Assembly (NCBI GenBank): GCA_963677015.1
Contig: OY781533.1
Coordinates: 2,480,001 to 2,544,000 of the forward strand
DNA length: 64,000 bases
Direction: 5' to 3'
Origin: G963556115 sp963677015
GTDB taxonomy: Bacteria; Planctomycetota; SZUA-567
Shown here: piece after piece, positions 26,281 to 35,265 of the stretch
Layout: each line of letters starts with the position of its first letter
Position numbering within the stretch: the stretch's first letter is position 1
The notes under the pieces: generated by a model
Database searches by the model: none
What the model saw: only the letters and a program-made list of their open reading frames with translations
Told to the model about the DNA's origin: nothing
Made by a program: the position numbers and the translations under genes

Positions 26281-27261
26281 ATGGCTAAGTTCAGCACTAT
26301 TACCGGCAGTCTGGGAAATATTAACGACAGATACATGTCATGCGGCTATAAAGACGACTGCTCCTATGAAGAATTAATCACCAATCTCTGCCAGCAGAAT
26401 GTTTTGAATGGTGTCGAGTTATGTTTTAACTCCGAAGGCGGTATTGAATCTGAAAAAGATAAAATCATCCCCCTTCTGCAAAAATACGGTCTAGAAGCCT
26501 CATTTGTTAATTCTTCACTCTTCGGTGAAAGAAAATGGAGCAAGGGATCACTCTCAAGCTCTTCAGCAGAGGTCAGGAATGAAGCGATCAGCGACTGTAA
26601 AAGAGCTATTGATTTTACCAGAGAAATTAAAGCGGAAGGTTTTAACCTCTGGACCGGTCAGGACGGTTTTGACTACCCGTTGCAGGTAGACTATGCCCGG
26701 CAGTGGGATGACTTTCTCACCAGTCTGCGCACACTATGTGAATATGCTCCGGATGTAAATATTACACTCGAGCCGAAACTCCGTGAACCCAGAAACCGCT
26801 CACTGGTGGACACCGTACCCACAGCACTGCTCGCCTGCGCCGAAGTAGGATGTCCAAACCTCGGACTCACAGTTGATGTCGGCCACACACTGCAGGCCGG
26901 TGGCAACATGGCCAGAGATCTGGAAATGGCCGCAAAAAGCGAGCGTCTCTTTAACATTCACATCAACGACAACTACGGCGTCTGGGATGATGATATGATA
27001 GCAGGCTCAGTAAGGATGATTGAATATATTGAAATGATGTACTCCCTGCAGAAATATAATTATACAGGCTGGATATCAGTGGATATCTTCCCATATCGGG
27101 AAAATCAATACGAAGCTGTCAGAGAAAGCATCCTCTATATGCAGTGCTTCGACCAGGTTGTCGACAAGATCGGTAAAGACAGCCTTTCAGCTCTGATCAC
27201 CCGTGACAACCCCACCGAAATGCTTAAAACGATCCGTGAAGCGGTATTCACAAACAAGTGA
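26281..27261 (+). CDS. Sugar isomerase/epimerase-like TIM barrel (rhamnose-isomerase-like features)
   Basis: A 326-residue cytoplasmic protein of the xylose-isomerase-like barrel superfamily. 'FNLWTGQDGFDYPLQVDYARQW' near 121-142 resembles the loop seen in Pseudomonas-type L-rhamnose isomerases and related ketose isomerases. Metal ligands can be placed at Glu164 ('ITLEPK'), Asp199 ('TVDVGH'), His227 ('FNIHIND') and an Asp in 'ISVDIFPYRE'. It is the first gene after the LacI-controlled promoter, with AAGGAG upstream. It precedes an importer, so it probably acts on the imported sugar. The substrate is not readable from sequence. Confidence 0.85.
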   Translation: MAKFSTITGSLGNINDRYMSCGYKDDCSYEELITNLCQQNVLNGVELCFNSEGGIESEKDKIIPLLQKYGLEASFVNSSLFGERKWSKGSLSSSSAEVRNEAISDCKRAIDFTREIKAEGFNLWTGQDGFDYPLQVDYARQWDDFLTSLRTLCEYAPDVNITLEPKLREPRNRSLVDTVPTALLACAEVGCPNLGLTVDVGHTLQAGGNMARDLEMAAKSERLFNIHINDNYGVWDDDMIAGSVRMIEYIEMMYSLQKYNYTGWISVDIFPYRENQYEAVRESILYMQCFDQVVDKIGKDSLSALITRDNPTEMLKTIREAVFTNK

Positions 27262-27357
27262 TTAGGCTCTAAATGTGTATAAGTGTATATAAATAATAGC
27301 AGTATTGTGATTGTTTGTTTTGATTTGTGTTTTTGTGTTTGGATTAAGGAGATATTA

Positions 27358-28338
27358 ATGAAAAAATTCTACCAATTGCTTCTATGTTTACTGGCAGTTA
27401 TATGCTTGAGCGGTATTACTCAGGCAAAGGAACCGATCCGCATCGGATTGTCCATGGATTCACTCGAATCACAATTCTGGGTATCAAATTACAAAGCAAT
27501 GGTCGATGAAGCCAAGGCCAAAGGGGTTGAACTGATAACAATAATGGCTGAAGGTGATGCGGTAAAACAGAACCAGCAGATAGAAAACCTCATTGCCAAA
27601 GGTGTCGACGCCATAATCTGCGCTCCTAAAGACGGGGCGGCTATTGCTATTTCAGTCAAAAGATGCAAGAATGCCGGAATACCAATCATCATGGACAACC
27701 GTCCGGTACAGGGTAAGGTTCAGCCTGATCTCTCCATTCTTTCCGACAACTACGCCATGTCCAAGGACGTCCTTGAGTGGTTTGCCCTGAACGCGCAGAA
27801 AAACGGCAAAAAGTACAAAGCTATTCTACTTATCGGCAACCTGGGTGATGAGAATGCGGTTGAGCGCAAGAAAGGTCACAAAGAGATAATCGAGAAATAC
27901 CCTGACGTCTTCGAGCTTGTCAGTGAGGTACCAACAGAATGGAATCAGGAGGTCGCTTTCAAAGGATTACAGAATTCACTACTCGCTTTCCCTGATGCCA
28001 ATCTTATTATCACCCCTGCTGATATCATGTTCTCACCCATAAAGTCCGCACTCGAACAGGTTGGCAAGTGGAACAAGATAGGCGAAGACAAGCACATCGC
28101 AGTTGTCTCTTTTGACGGTGACGAAGTAGGACTGCAGATGCTCAAAGACGGTTACGCAGAAGCTGACGCAGCCCAGAGCGCCGTGGCAACCGGCAAACAG
28201 TGCGTTGACTGGGCAATCAAGCTCGCTAACGGTGAAAAACCTGAGAACCCTGTCATTCGTGACTCAGGTATTATTGTCAACACCGAGAATTTTGCCGAGA
28301 TAGCCCCCAAGGTTTGGAGCTACTCTATGCTGAAATAG
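27358..28338 (+). CDS. Periplasmic sugar-binding protein of the two-permease importer
   Basis: A 326-residue exported binding protein. The signal peptide is MKKFYQLLLCLLAVICLSGITQA. The mature domain has 'ENLIAKGVDAIICAPKDG', 'IPIIMDNRP', 'LIGNLGDENAVERKKGH' and 'VVSFDGDEVGLQMLKDG'. The start at 27358 follows AAGGAG; an upstream in-frame extension to 27283 is AT-rich leader. It is a paralogue of the truncated protein at 1-834. It delivers ligand to the permeases at 28479 and 31040. A 9-bp hairpin separates it from the rest of the operon, which usually keeps binding-protein mRNA in excess. Confidence 0.9.
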   Translation: MKKFYQLLLCLLAVICLSGITQAKEPIRIGLSMDSLESQFWVSNYKAMVDEAKAKGVELITIMAEGDAVKQNQQIENLIAKGVDAIICAPKDGAAIAISVKRCKNAGIPIIMDNRPVQGKVQPDLSILSDNYAMSKDVLEWFALNAQKNGKKYKAILLIGNLGDENAVERKKGHKEIIEKYPDVFELVSEVPTEWNQEVAFKGLQNSLLAFPDANLIITPADIMFSPIKSALEQVGKWNKIGEDKHIAVVSFDGDEVGLQMLKDGYAEADAAQSAVATGKQCVDWAIKLANGEKPENPVIRDSGIIVNTENFAEIAPKVWSYSMLK

Positions 28339-28370
28339 CAGCACCTTCACAGAGTAAAACAAAACATGGT

Positions 28371-28412
28371 CAGATCCGGCGGTAACTATGATGATGCTAT
28401 CTTCCGGATCTG
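28371..28412 (+). other. Intercistronic hairpin after the binding-protein gene
   Basis: CAGATCCGG (28371-28379) pairs with CCGGATCTG (28404-28412) around a 24-base loop, with two further G-C pairs outside. There is no T-tract. It is probably a partial terminator or an mRNA 3'-stabiliser for the binding-protein message. Confidence 0.5.
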
Positions 28413-28478
28413 CCCCATAAATTCAGATAGTATAAGTTCGAAGCAGTAATAACTGCCAGAACTCAGCAGGAGTAATTG

Positions 28479-29456
28479 ATGAAATTAAAATCAGCTATTG
28501 CCGGCAACCCGATTTTGCTGCTATTAATTCTATGTTTTATCATTTCCATAATATTTATACCAAACTTCACCACCTTTTATAACCTGAAGAACTACTGCCT
28601 GCAGGCAAGTGATCTCCTGATCATCGCCAGTGGACTGACATTTGTAATTCTAAACGGAGGTATCGATTTTTCAGTCACCTCTATTCTATCCTTATGCAGT
28701 GTTGTCGGAGCCTATATAATGGCACTGTCACCGCTGAGCGAATCACCGGCACTATCAATACCGGTAGCTATACTGGTGATGCTCCTGATAGGCGGAATAA
28801 TCGGCACTATAAACGGCCTGGCAATCACCAGACTCAAGATGCCTTCATTCATAGCAACCCTCTCAACCCAGCTAGCTGTATCCGGTATTGCCATCCTGTT
28901 TGCAAACATTGTATCTAGCAGAACCTCGATTTTCGGGATGCCTGACGGTTACTTCATTATTGGCGGTGAGGGGAAATACTATTTTATTCCTATTATTATT
29001 GCTTTAGTAAGCTGCGGTTTTGCCAACTGGCTGCTGGAAAGAACACGCTTCGGCCGAAATATACTGATGGTGGGCACCAATCCTACCGCAGCCTATATTT
29101 CCGGTATTAATGTCAAGAAAGTTATCTTTATTATAACCCTGTTAAGCGGGCTGTATGCGAGCCTTGCCAGTGTTATAATGACCGCTCGTAATCAGGCGGG
29201 TATCGCATCAATGGGCGACAAGATGTTTATAAGTATTGTCGCCAGTATTATCATAGGCGGCACCAGTATTATGGGTGGCAGTGGCGGTTTCAAGCAGACC
29301 TTTATCGGTGTCCTCTTTATAACCCTGCTGAATAACGTAATGAATCTTCTGGGCATATCCTGGTTCATGGCCATGGTGGTACAGGGCATACTTATTCTTA
29401 TCGCGGCTACATTTGATTTTATCAACAGGAGTAAACAAGCCCGTAAAACAGCATAA
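28479..29456 (+). CDS. CUT2 ABC importer permease 1
   Basis: A 325-residue RbsC-family membrane protein with about nine to ten hydrophobic spans. Motifs are 'LNGGIDFSVTSILSLCS' near 60-75 and 'ASIIIGGTSIMGGSGG' near 250-265. ATG 28479 follows CAGGAG at 28467-28472; the TTG one codon earlier is not needed. A second, different permease is encoded after the ATPase gene, so the channel is probably a heterodimer. Confidence 0.88.
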   Translation: MKLKSAIAGNPILLLLILCFIISIIFIPNFTTFYNLKNYCLQASDLLIIASGLTFVILNGGIDFSVTSILSLCSVVGAYIMALSPLSESPALSIPVAILVMLLIGGIIGTINGLAITRLKMPSFIATLSTQLAVSGIAILFANIVSSRTSIFGMPDGYFIIGGEGKYYFIPIIIALVSCGFANWLLERTRFGRNILMVGTNPTAAYISGINVKKVIFIITLLSGLYASLASVIMTARNQAGIASMGDKMFISIVASIIIGGTSIMGGSGGFKQTFIGVLFITLLNNVMNLLGISWFMAMVVQGILILIAATFDFINRSKQARKTA

Positions 29457-29525
29457 CCACAGAAATGCTATTTGCACCGCGTCTTGCAGTCAATTCTCAG
29501 CATAAAGTTAACTAGAAGGCAAATT

Positions 29526-31025
29526 ATGAGTAATCAAGATAACATCCTGGAAATTATAGATATTGAAAAACAGTTTTTCGGCGTACAGGTACTGAAAAAG
29601 ATCAACTTCCAGTTACGCCGGGGAGAAATACTCGGGCTGGTCGGTGAAAACGGAGCCGGAAAATCTACAATGATGAATGTCATTGGCGGAATCTATCAGC
29701 GTGATAACGGAAAAATGCTGATTAACGGAGCCACCTATGCCCCCCAGACCAGCAAAGATGCTACTGATAACGGCATAGCTTTCATACATCAGGAGCTAAA
29801 CCTCTTCACCAATCTCTCAATATCCGAGAACATGTTTATCGAAGAATTTCCTAAAAACACCTGGCGTAATATAGACTTCAGATATATGCACAATAAAGCG
29901 TCACAGGCATTGAAGGATTACGGACTCTCAGAACTGAGTCCCAAGACCATAATAAAAAACCTCCCTATGGGAACGAGGCAGATTGTAGAAATCATCAAAT
30001 CACTGATGAAAAAAGCTAAAATAATGATCTTTGACGAACCGACTACCTCCCTCTCGGCACCTGAGAAGGAAAAACTCTTCCAGACGATCAATGATCTGCG
30101 TGACAGCGGTATTTCCATTATTTTCATTTCGCACATCCTTGAAGATGTCATGTACCTCTGCGACCGGGTCACCGTACTGCGTGACGGAGAAATAATCGGC
30201 TCCAGAGAGAACAAAGACCTCTGCGTCAATGAAATAATAACCATGATGGTAGGCAGAGAACTTAATAACCTTTACCCGGAATTCGAGCATACGGTTTCAA
30301 CAGATGTCGCTCTGGAACTGAAAGATATCAGCAGAAATCATAAGGTTCAGGATATCAGCTTCACCCTGCACAAAGGAGAGATACTCGGTCTATACGGCAT
30401 TATCGGTGCCGGTAGAACCGAACTTGCAAAGTGTATCTTCGGCATTGACAAAATTGACAGCGGCGAAATATTTATCCGCGGCAGAAAGGTTGACCGGTTA
30501 TCCCCGGAAAAAAGTATAGCTGAAGGTATTGCCTTCGTAACCGAGGATAGACGGCATGAAGGACTCTTCATGCCCAAGTCTGTAAGTCTCAACAGCACAA
30601 TTGTAAATCTCAAGAACATCCTCAGTAAATTCGGGGTCATAAACCGTACCAGTGAACGGATATCCACCCGTGAAATGGTTGACAACCTGCGGATAAAGGT
30701 CAGTGATGTAAACAAGCTGCCGGTAGCAAATCTCTCAGGAGGCAACCAGCAGAAGGTTGTATTCGGCAAATGGGTAATGAACAACCCCAGCATCTTCATT
30801 CTTGATGAACCGACCAAAGGTGTCGATGTCGGTGCAAAATATGAGATATACTCTATTATCGGAGATATGACCAAGAATGGTGCAGCGGTACTGGTTATTT
30901 CCTCGGAAATGGAGGAGCTTATAGGTATTGCCGATCGTATTCTCGTAATGAAAAAAGGGAGACTTTCAGGGGAAGTAATGAAAAAAGATTTTACTCAGGA
31001 AAAAATTGGCAGTATGGCATTATAA
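29526..31025 (+). CDS. CUT2 ABC importer ATPase of the two-permease system
   Basis: A 499-residue double-domain ATPase. The first domain has 'GENGAGKST', Q-loop 'IHQELNLF', a signature position reading 'LPMGTRQIVEIIKS', and 'IMIFDEPTTSLSAPE'. The second has the degenerate P-loop 'GIIGAGRTE' usual in this family, 'LSGGNQQKVVFGKW' and 'IFILDEPTKGVDVG'. ATG 29526 lies 8 bases after AAGG. It drives uptake through the permeases encoded on either side. Confidence 0.9.
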   Translation: MSNQDNILEIIDIEKQFFGVQVLKKINFQLRRGEILGLVGENGAGKSTMMNVIGGIYQRDNGKMLINGATYAPQTSKDATDNGIAFIHQELNLFTNLSISENMFIEEFPKNTWRNIDFRYMHNKASQALKDYGLSELSPKTIIKNLPMGTRQIVEIIKSLMKKAKIMIFDEPTTSLSAPEKEKLFQTINDLRDSGISIIFISHILEDVMYLCDRVTVLRDGEIIGSRENKDLCVNEIITMMVGRELNNLYPEFEHTVSTDVALELKDISRNHKVQDISFTLHKGEILGLYGIIGAGRTELAKCIFGIDKIDSGEIFIRGRKVDRLSPEKSIAEGIAFVTEDRRHEGLFMPKSVSLNSTIVNLKNILSKFGVINRTSERISTREMVDNLRIKVSDVNKLPVANLSGGNQQKVVFGKWVMNNPSIFILDEPTKGVDVGAKYEIYSIIGDMTKNGAAVLVISSEMEELIGIADRILVMKKGRLSGEVMKKDFTQEKIGSMAL

Positions 31026-31039
31026 AGGAATGATTTATT

Positions 31040-32062
31040 ATGAAAAATGAGTCTACGGTTCGGCTGGCAACGCCAAAACTCGGTGGAATTGTTAATAATC
31101 CAATACAGTTTATTATTAAATACGGTGTTTATTCATTTTTTATAATCATCGTAATTGCATTTTCGTTCTCCAACCCGCGTTTTCTTACTCTTGATAATAT
31201 CCTGCTGATTCTCCAGCAGGCTTCACCTCTGGGAATCTCCGTAGTTGGGATGACTCTGGTGCTCATTCTCGCCGGCATAGATATCTCGATAGGCCGGAAC
31301 ATGTTTATAACCGCGGCAATCATAAGCTATATTCTTAATCACACGGTATTTTTTGCCCCGGAAAATATGAGCTTTACTCTGGGTGTAATTATATTCTTTG
31401 TTTTAGGTCTTATTATCGGTGGCGTTATTGGTCTGATTAACGGCGTAATAGTAACCAAACTAATGATCACTCCCTTTATTGTCACTCTGGCTATCGGAAG
31501 TATCTGCCGCGGTATCGGTATCTCAATCTCAAATCAGCAGACCACACCGCTGAGTTATATGAACTCTTTTCTGAACTCAAAGGTTCTCGGCATTCCACTG
31601 ACACTTATAATATTTCTCATAATATCACTGATCTTCGACCATATCCTGCGCCGTACGGTTTTCGGACGTCATCTGTATGCAATCGGAAATTCACCGGAGA
31701 CCGCGCGAAAAAGCGGAATTACCGTTAATAAGCGAATTATATCAGCATACGTTATCTGCGGCAGCCTCGCCGGACTCTCCGGTGTTATACTCTCGGGACA
31801 GGTAGGAAGTGTCGGAGTCAGCTTCGGTGAAGGAAATGAATTTCTGGTTATCTCGGCGGCACTTCTAGGGGGTATGAGTCTTTTCGGTGGCAAGGGGTCA
31901 ATTATTCCGGGAGCGTTTATCGGTATCCTGCTGGTTACTACTTTGATGAACGGTCTAGCCATGGCAAACGCCTCACCATATATCTATACTATTGTCAGAG
32001 GCTGCATTATCTTTCTGGCAGTAGCGCTTGATTCCGTTAATTACAGAGGCGAACTCCGTTAG
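31040..32062 (+). CDS. CUT2 ABC importer permease 2
   Basis: A 340-residue RbsC-family membrane protein, distinct from permease 1 in sequence and with a longer N-terminal tail (~30 residues) before the first span. Motifs are 'LILAGIDISIGRNMF' near 75-90 and 'AALLGGMSLFGGKGSIIPGAFIG' near 270-290. AAAGGAATG lies just upstream and the gene starts 15 bp after the ATPase stop. Paired permeases in a CUT2 system occur in autoinducer-2 (Lsr) and rhamnose importers, which narrows the likely transporter subgroup. Confidence 0.88.
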   Translation: MKNESTVRLATPKLGGIVNNPIQFIIKYGVYSFFIIIVIAFSFSNPRFLTLDNILLILQQASPLGISVVGMTLVLILAGIDISIGRNMFITAAIISYILNHTVFFAPENMSFTLGVIIFFVLGLIIGGVIGLINGVIVTKLMITPFIVTLAIGSICRGIGISISNQQTTPLSYMNSFLNSKVLGIPLTLIIFLIISLIFDHILRRTVFGRHLYAIGNSPETARKSGITVNKRIISAYVICGSLAGLSGVILSGQVGSVGVSFGEGNEFLVISAALLGGMSLFGGKGSIIPGAFIGILLVTTLMNGLAMANASPYIYTIVRGCIIFLAVALDSVNYRGELR

Positions 32063-32168
32063 AAATGGAAACTACAAATGAAGAGCTCTATCTGTGTATC
32101 GTGTGCAGCTCCAGCTGCAAAGCATTAAATATTCCAAGGTGCCAATTATACCAGACAATCTGGATACC

Positions 32169-32206
32169 AAAAAAGTACGCTGCTGTTGCCTGGCAACACA
32201 GCGTGC
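32169..32206. terminator. Bidirectional terminator between convergent operons
   Basis: GTACGCTG-C-TGTTGC pairs with GCAACACAGCGTGC across 32175-32206, with one bulge, one wobble and a 3-base loop. It is preceded by six A residues (32169-32174), which become a T6 tract for the minus-strand LacI transcript, and followed by an A/T-rich tail on the plus strand. Confidence 0.75.
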
Positions 32207-32363
32207 AATTATTTACAGTTAATTATTAACAAACTTGCAACAGATATTCCCGCGAAATATAAATAGCAGTCAAAATTACAGATAATCTTGAATAAACGAT
32301 TCCGCCTCAACTTGGTATTCTGCTTATATACCGCGTGTAAACAATAAGAAATATCTGAAAAAA

Positions 32364-33374
32364 CTAATTTATAGATGATGATTCCCGCAGCACAAGTTTC
32401 GGCTCAAGCAAAAACTTACGAGGGCTGCCATCACTGGAGTTTATCAGTCTGAACAGCTCAGCAGTGGCAAGTTTGCTCATCTCTTCAATCGGCTGCGCCA
32501 CCGACGAAAGCGCAATGCGATATTTTGAAGACATTTCAATATCGTCAAACCCGATAACCGCCGCCTGTTCCGGAATCTTTATCCCCTCTTTAATCAGACC
32601 ATCGAGCATACCCATAGCCACATTATCGTTCAGTACAAATATTGCCGCCCTCTCCTCACGAAGCCTGTTCTCTTCAATGAGCCTTCGGGCCACATTATAC
32701 CCTTCTTCATAGGTCTTTATAGAGTTATAGCATTTTACCGGAGTAGTATCCCCCGCCTCTTGCAAAAATGCAAAAAAGCCATTTTTACGCTGCACCAGAC
32801 TATAGCATTCAAAACCTGAGAGCAGAATATAATTATTTACCTTGAGTTTATTAAAGTACTCAGCCGCCAGATATCCACCCTTAAAATCATCGACACAGAC
32901 ATAACTGTAATCATCATCGTTATCAAACAGATTGAACAGCACAAACGGCGTAGCATGGCTGGATAGAAAATCAATGGTAGGAGAGCAGTTGGAGGTCGAT
33001 GCCAGAAGTATCCCGTCCACACTCCGGTTTATCAGGGCTTTGGTGAGATGGAGTTCCCGCTTAGTGTTCCAGCCGGAACTGCATAGCAGCATCAGATAAT
33101 CATTTTTATACAGAATAGACTCGATATACTTCGCCACCTCAATAAAATACGGATTGGCAAGTTCATCGATAACCACGCCGATAGTATTGGTTTTCTTGGT
33201 CGAGAGAGCGCGGGCAAGCTCATTGGGCTCATAATTGTTTTCATCAATAACCCGCTGCACATGGGATTTAGTTTCTTCCTTCACCAGATCAGACCCAGAC
33301 AAAACTCTGGAAACTGTTGTCTTGGAAACACCAGCCAGCTTCGCGATATCACCGATGGTCAGATTTTGTCCCAT
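32364..33374 (-). CDS. LacI-family transcriptional regulator
   Basis: A 336-residue repressor with the DNA-binding motif 'TIGDIAKLAGVSKTTVSRVLSGSDLVKEET', hinge 'YEPNELARALSTKKT' and effector domain ('DELANPYFIEVAKYIE', 'DGILLAS', 'AVIGFDDIEMSSKYRIALSSVAQPIEEM'). ATG 33374 is preceded by AAGGG five bases away; a GTG at 33380 overlaps that site. It lies downstream of, and in the same direction as, the importer at 33554-37864, so it probably regulates that operon through the duplicated site at 38018-38083. That link is inference. Confidence 0.9.
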   Translation of the reverse strand: MGQNLTIGDIAKLAGVSKTTVSRVLSGSDLVKEETKSHVQRVIDENNYEPNELARALSTKKTNTIGVVIDELANPYFIEVAKYIESILYKNDYLMLLCSSGWNTKRELHLTKALINRSVDGILLASTSNCSPTIDFLSSHATPFVLFNLFDNDDDYSYVCVDDFKGGYLAAEYFNKLKVNNYILLSGFECYSLVQRKNGFFAFLQEAGDTTPVKCYNSIKTYEEGYNVARRLIEENRLREERAAIFVLNDNVAMGMLDGLIKEGIKIPEQAAVIGFDDIEMSSKYRIALSSVAQPIEEMSKLATAELFRLINSSDGSPRKFLLEPKLVLRESSSIN

Positions 33375-33501
33375 TATCACCCTTACAATGACTGTTATAC
33401 ACCTTAAAATACTGCAATAATTTTGTGCTTAAAATATCCATATCAACCGTCTTATATTAGTATATTTTTTTTAATAATTCAAGTTCTTATCAAAATTATT
33501 A

Positions 33502-33541
33502 TATATTGCCTGCAATATAAAGATATATTACAGGCAATATA
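33502..33541 (-). terminator. Hairpin after the binding-protein gene (shared core with 59948-59997)
   Basis: TATATTGCCTG (33502-33512) and CAGGCAATATA (33531-33541) pair perfectly. The same 11-base arms occur in the hairpin at 59948-59997, near another importer. It is placed 12 bp past the stop of the binding-protein gene, so 3'-end formation is likely. Confidence 0.6.
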
Positions 33542-33553
33542 AAGTGTTGTTTG

Positions 33554-34483
33554 TTATTTCTTGAGAATTGATGGCAGTTCAGCCTTACCGACAATCATAA
33601 CACCGGTATCAACCTTTGGAGTAACGCTCTTTCCTGCGATGGCATCAGCAGCAGCCTGAACACCTTCATAACCCATCTTGAATGGATTCTGAACAGCAGA
33701 TGCCTGAATAAGTCCAGTCTCAATCGCGGAGATAACATCTTTTGACATATCAAAACCGACAACCTTGACCTTACCGGCAACACCCTGCTCTTCAATTGCA
33801 CGGGAAACACCAACTGTAGATCCTTCATTGCAGGCAAAGAAACCGGCAAGATCAGGATGAGCATTAAGAATATCAGTTGCCTGATTTAACGCCATTACTT
33901 TATCGCCGTTACAGTACTGTATGGTGATAATATTAATATCTTTATAATCTTTCTTGATGCAGTCTACAAAACCTTTTTCACGTGCGATAGCAGTACCGGA
34001 ACCAGGCTGAGCGTTGATAATAGCGACATCACCCTTGTTGTTAATTTCTTTGGCCAGACGCTTTGCCGCCATAGCTCCTGCCATGTAGTTATCAGTGGCG
34101 AGGAAAGAAACATAACCGTCAGTATCAACTGAAGAGTCAATTATAACTACCGGTATTTTTGCCTCAACAGCGCGGTCAACTACACCGGCGAGTGCAGCCT
34201 TATCAGAAGGAGCGAGCAGAATCGCATCTGCTTCCTGATTGATTGCATCCTCAACCATTCGAATCTGTTCATTCGGATCTACCTTACCGGCCGGAGCTCT
34301 GAATGAAATTTCAATTCCGCCAAGTTCCTTAGCCTTTGTTTCAGCACCCTTTTTCACAGTCAACCAGTGTTCATCCTGAGAATCCATGGTCACAAGCACA
34401 AACTGTTTGGTATCAGCCGCTTTTACACTGAACGAGGTAAAAGCACATACTACGGCAACACATAGCAATGCAAAATATTTCAT
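33554..34483 (-). CDS. Periplasmic sugar-binding protein (CUT2 ABC importer)
   Basis: A 309-residue exported protein. The signal peptide MKYFALLCVAVVCAFTSFSVKA-A ends near residue 23. RbsB-type landmarks are 'EDAINQEADAILLAPSDKAAL', 'IPVVIIDSSVDTDGYVSFLATDN', 'INAQPGSGTAIAREKGF', 'FFACNEGSTVGVSRAIEEQG' and 'VVGFDMSKDV'. GGAG about seven bases upstream sets the start; an extension to 34597 is leader. It is the last structural gene of the importer operon, separated from the ATPase and permease genes by the broken hydrolase. Confidence 0.9.
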   Translation of the reverse strand: MKYFALLCVAVVCAFTSFSVKAADTKQFVLVTMDSQDEHWLTVKKGAETKAKELGGIEISFRAPAGKVDPNEQIRMVEDAINQEADAILLAPSDKAALAGVVDRAVEAKIPVVIIDSSVDTDGYVSFLATDNYMAGAMAAKRLAKEINNKGDVAIINAQPGSGTAIAREKGFVDCIKKDYKDINIITIQYCNGDKVMALNQATDILNAHPDLAGFFACNEGSTVGVSRAIEEQGVAGKVKVVGFDMSKDVISAIETGLIQASAVQNPFKMGYEGVQAAADAIAGKSVTPKVDTGVMIVGKAELPSILKK

Positions 34484-34606
34484 TAATAATCTCCTTAAAA
34501 CATTGAAGATGCCCTTACAGGCAAAAAACACAAACAATACACAACATAATACCACGACATCATCCATGGCATAAACAAACAAATATATAATTCCCAAAGA
34601 ATAATT

Positions 34607-35241
34607 CTACTCGAAGAACTTCAGAATCTCAGCACTCATAACCTGCCCCAGAACCGCATGTGAACCTTCATCAAGGTGAATGCCGTCAATAGTACTTGAA
34701 GTAACATGATCCCCAGAATTAAAGCACCTGATACCACGCTCAAGCATTACCGCGGAGATTTCTCCAGCGAGTTTTTCAGATTTTCACCGGCACCGCTAAA
34801 CATCTGTGATATAGGTGACTCTTCAATACCCGCCAGCGGCGGTGGACAGACCACCAGGATCTCGGGAATACGGTAATACCAGTCCAGAGGCTGCTGTATG
34901 ATCTTCACCAGAGTCTCTATTCCCAGAGCAATATCCTGCGGTGAGAGCGAGAACCTTATCTTCAGATCATTTGTACCGAGCATGATTACCACCAGATCAA
35001 GTGGTGAATGTGAGAGCAGAATCGGTATCAGCTGCTCAACACCGGACTTATAGCCTTCTATCGGGTCTTCCCAGGTAGTAGTTCTGCCGCATAGGCCCTC
35101 TTCAATGACATGATAGCCACTCCCGAGTTTTTCCTGCATTATCCCTGTCCAGCGGGTCTTATAATCATATCTGCCAATTCCACCGGGCATATAACCCCAG
35201 GTATTGGAATCCCCAAAACATAAAATATTCTTTCTTTCCAT
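34607..35241 (-). pseudogene. SGNH/GDSL hydrolase, frameshifted near the C-terminus
   Basis: An esterase-type hydrolase inside the importer operon. The first frame carries block I 'CFGDSNTWGY' (Ser nucleophile), block II 'GLCGRTT' and block III 'LGTND', then runs into a stop at 34747. The missing end, including the catalytic Asp-His block 'DGIHLDEGSHAVLGQ', continues in another frame and stops at 34607-34609. Losing one base in the A-run region (T-runs at 34772-34784 on the plus strand) explains the shift. The intact protein would be ~211 residues, normal for the family. It could be a true pseudogene, a homopolymer sequencing error or, less likely, programmed slippage. If functional it might deacylate the imported sugar. 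Confidence 0.82.
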
Positions 35242-35265
35242 ACGATCCTCACTAGTGCACTATTA

